From: PKWO01 sp036561005
GTDB lineage: Bacteria; Pseudomonadota; Gammaproteobacteria; Burkholderiales; Burkholderiaceae_D
Reading direction: 5' to 3'
NCBI GenBank assembly: GCA_036561005.1
Contig: DATBQE010000096.1
Location: 1 to 35,282, forward strand
DNA length: 35,282 nucleotides
A program made the translations under genes and the position numbers. The notes under the pieces are model-generated. The model was not told where the DNA came from. It saw only the letters and a program-made list of their open reading frames with translations, and made no database searches. Below are positions 33,799 to 35,282 of this stretch, piece after piece; within the stretch, counting starts at the first letter, position 1; the number at the start of each line of letters is the position of its first letter.

Positions 33799-34274
33799 TT
33801 GTGCGAATTTCTCCCGGCCAATCGCGGTTCTTCCTCAATCAAGTTTCAATTAGCCCCGCTTTCCGAATCGTCGTCAATCGTGCTTCCAGTTTGCCTGGAG
33901 TCAGATCAAGCAGATCGCAAAACCCAACGCTCGCCTCAAACGGAAGTCGGAAAGCTGTCAAACGCATGCGGGAACGCCATGCCTGACCGAAGATCAACCT
34001 GGCATGCCGCTGCCGCATGGACATCACGAATCGTGACGCCAGCCAAGGGGCAGCGTAAAGTAACGCGGCAAGCCAAACGCGAGATGGCGTGCGGCGTAGT
34101 CGACGGACCGAAGTAGCAGTTACGGCATGGGAGACGACAAGGAAATTGGACGGTAACCCAAGAGATAAGGCGTCAAAGCGACCGTGCGAGATTCCAGCTT
34201 GTGAACTTGTCGTAGACAAAAGAGTCTTTATTCAAGCAGGGCCTCACGCCACCGATCACCTATGCGGAGCAATC
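33799..34274 (-). pseudogene. Gene-poor island stretch with a possible decayed winged-helix regulator
   Basis: No intact gene is supported in these 476 bases. On the minus strand, a frame ending at 33839 (TTG start at 34219) finishes with RLPFEASVGFCDLLDLTPGK and a further ...TIRKAGLIET. This looks like the recognition part of a small winged-helix regulator of the PF13601/MarR-like kind ('F.DLL.LTPG.L..L....AGLI'). The wing that should follow is in a neighbouring frame (GRTAIGREKFAQLL), which suggests a frameshift. The upstream portion shows no family features. This is a weak reading. Confidence 0.3.
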
Positions 34275-34463
34275 ATGACCACCAGATACGACCACGACGC
34301 GCAAAAGAAAATCAGCGAAACCATGAATGAGTGGAAGGAAGGAAAATTGAAGAGCGGCAAAAGCGGAAAAAAGGTAAAAAGCCAAAAACAGGCTGTTGCC
34401 ATTGGCATTTCCGAGGCGCGTCGTGAAGGTGACAAAGTGCCCAGAAAGAAAACCTCTCATTGA
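34275..34463 (+). CDS. DUF6496-like small basic protein
   Basis: 62 residues from the ATG at 34275, with GGAG six bases upstream. An open frame extends to 34089, but its extra residues have no coding character. The sequence, with MNEWKEGKLKSGKSGKKVKS followed by QKQAVAIGISEARREG and a basic PRKK tail, matches the pattern 'EFKEGKL.SG....VKSRKQAIAIALSEAR' of DUF6496, small lysine-rich proteins of unknown, possibly nucleic-acid-associated, function often carried on accessory DNA. The 34464-34575 gap that follows has no feature. Confidence 0.7.
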   Translation: MTTRYDHDAQKKISETMNEWKEGKLKSGKSGKKVKSQKQAVAIGISEARREGDKVPRKKTSH

Positions 34464-34575
34464 CCTCTGATCCACATCTCACGGAGATAGGAGTCGATAC
34501 CGGCATGTGACGCGCTACCCTGCCCGGTTGAAGGCTGGCCCGGGGCCAACTCTCGTGGCGTTGCAGCTCAACTGC

Positions 34576-34950
34576 CTATGTCATGCGATTCGGGAAATGA
34601 TCTATTTCTGTAGCAATGGACTCGATGGCGTCGCGCAATTGTTGAAGTGTCGGCCACTCGTTTTGAATCGAACGGATCACATCGGGTGCAGGCCGGTGCG
34701 CTGGAGGCATCAAAGCTCGCTCGATATCGCTCAGAGCTAGTCGCAGCCACGCCGAAGTCGGCTGCTGCAATGCGTGGACGTTAAGAGATAGCGCACCGAT
34801 GGCGTTAGCCAAATGCACCGTCTCCCATGCGTCGAGCGTCTCTCTGCTACGTTCCAGCAAGATAAGCGCGTAATCGATAAAGGCTGCGCGAACCATCGCG
34901 ACTTGCTGCACATCATTCAATTGCAGTAGAAGCGTGCAGGTGTCAATCAT
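34576..34950 (-). CDS. Hypothetical protein, 124 aa (island passenger)
   Basis: The ATG at 34950 overlaps the stop of the upstream gene by four bases (ATGA), so the two are coupled. The protein is predominantly helical (DVQQVAMVRAAFIDYALILL, ETVHLANAIGALSLNVHAL), with no signal peptide or catalytic motif. No family was recognised. Together with the next gene it may be a two-component unit such as a partner or immunity pair, which is only a guess from gene coupling. Confidence 0.55.
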   Translation of the reverse strand: MIDTCTLLLQLNDVQQVAMVRAAFIDYALILLERSRETLDAWETVHLANAIGALSLNVHALQQPTSAWLRLALSDIERALMPPAHRPAPDVIRSIQNEWPTLQQLRDAIESIATEIDHFPNRMT

Positions 34951-35204
34951 CGATGGTGAAAGGAGATCGCCAGTTGAGGAATTTCAATTTCACCATATGA
35001 AAAAGCGCTTGTCTGTAGGAAAACACCTACGTATGCTGTCTGCTCGTCAATTTCCTTCGTTTTGAACGACGGCGCCAGCGTCCAATCGAAATTCTCCAAT
35101 GGCCGAATCGTGAATCCTGCGAATCTTCGGAAGTGAGATTTTTGTGCGCTCGATTTGGGGACATTGCATCCCAAAGTTATGATGCAATTTTTTCGAAGCG
35201 GCAA
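34947..35204 (-). CDS. Hypothetical protein, 85 aa (island passenger)
   Basis: From a TTG at 35204 preceded by GGAAG at about eight bases; an in-frame stop at 35228 bars a longer form. Segments such as FTIRPLENFDWTLAPSFKTK and TAYVGVFLQTSAFSYGEIEI suggest a small beta-sheet protein, but no family was recognised. Its stop overlaps the start of the 124-residue protein. The last 78 bases of the window (35205-35282) show no further feature. Confidence 0.5.
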   Translation of the reverse strand: MPLRKNCIITLGCNVPKSSAQKSHFRRFAGFTIRPLENFDWTLAPSFKTKEIDEQTAYVGVFLQTSAFSYGEIEIPQLAISFHHR

Positions 35205-35282
35205 GTATATACTTCCACGTGTCGGCTAATTTCGTGGCAACTATTAAAACAGTCAGCGCTTTCCGGCAAAGATATTGTTCCG

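Noticed and set aside
34089..34274. N-terminal extension of the DUF6496-like protein
   Set aside because: The family begins at the ATG at 34275, which has its own ribosome site; the extension has no coding character.

Overview
The window looks like a chromosomal segment from a betaproteobacterium of the Burkholderiales, most likely an Oxalobacteraceae-type organism (Herminiimonas/Janthinobacterium/Collimonas relatives). The grounds are protein character and gene order: rsmB - DUF4390 - ntrY - short ntrX-like regulator, glmU and glmS flanking a divergent Lrp gene, small Burkholderiales families (DUF1840, DUF3567), and a moderately GC-rich sequence. The genus is inference.

Layout. Bases 1-276 hold the end of a broken second copy of comM. 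It is 99% identical over 133 bp to the intact gene downstream, and breaks off at a TGT-starting stretch with repeated TGTNAA motifs that looks like a transposon or IS end. Next comes a 674-residue protein (277-2301) with the sequence hallmarks of proteins associated with extracellular contractile injection systems (eCIS) or polymorphic toxins. Intact comM follows (2543-4066), with a sigma70-type promoter whose start region carries a perfect LexA (SOS) box. The core continues with glutaminase, a di-haem peroxidase-like lipoprotein, a BaeSR-like two-component system, an orphan ParA ATPase, small hypothetical and lipoprotein genes, an alpha/beta hydrolase, rsmB, DUF4390, NtrY and an NtrX-like regulator lacking the AAA+ domain, a degenerate CobW-like protein, DUF3567, a TrmB-like methyltransferase, two degenerate-EAL/HDOD signalling proteins, a LysR regulator, a phosphonate pair (PhnM and a DUF1045-PhnN fusion), a class II glutamine amidotransferase, a split ChrA transporter, a DUF6279 lipoprotein, glmU, an Lrp/AsnC regulator and glmS.

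Right edge. Twenty-four bases after the glmS stop codon begins a TGT end followed by three contiguous 20-bp repeats that resemble, from memory, the TnsB-binding sites of the Tn7 right end. This is the classical attTn7 position. The last 2.3 kb (33017-35282) is therefore read as the start of a Tn7-like genomic island. It carries a GNAT-like gene, a coupled unknown gene, a decayed region, a DUF6496 protein and a coupled pair of unknown genes. No tns gene is seen next to this end.

How the parts work together. glmU and glmS supply UDP-GlcNAc precursors. PhnM and the DUF1045-PhnN fusion would carry C-P-lyase-derived phosphoribosyl intermediates towards PRPP; no C-P lyase core genes are in view. 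NtrY/NtrX-like and BaeSR-like systems, two HDOD proteins and a LysR regulator give a signalling-rich core. The most interesting material is at the two edges: a comM-linked mobile junction with an eCIS-type protein, and a Tn7-like island at glmS, about 29 kb apart. A short MITE-like inverted-repeat element also supplies the stop codon of the phnN fusion gene.
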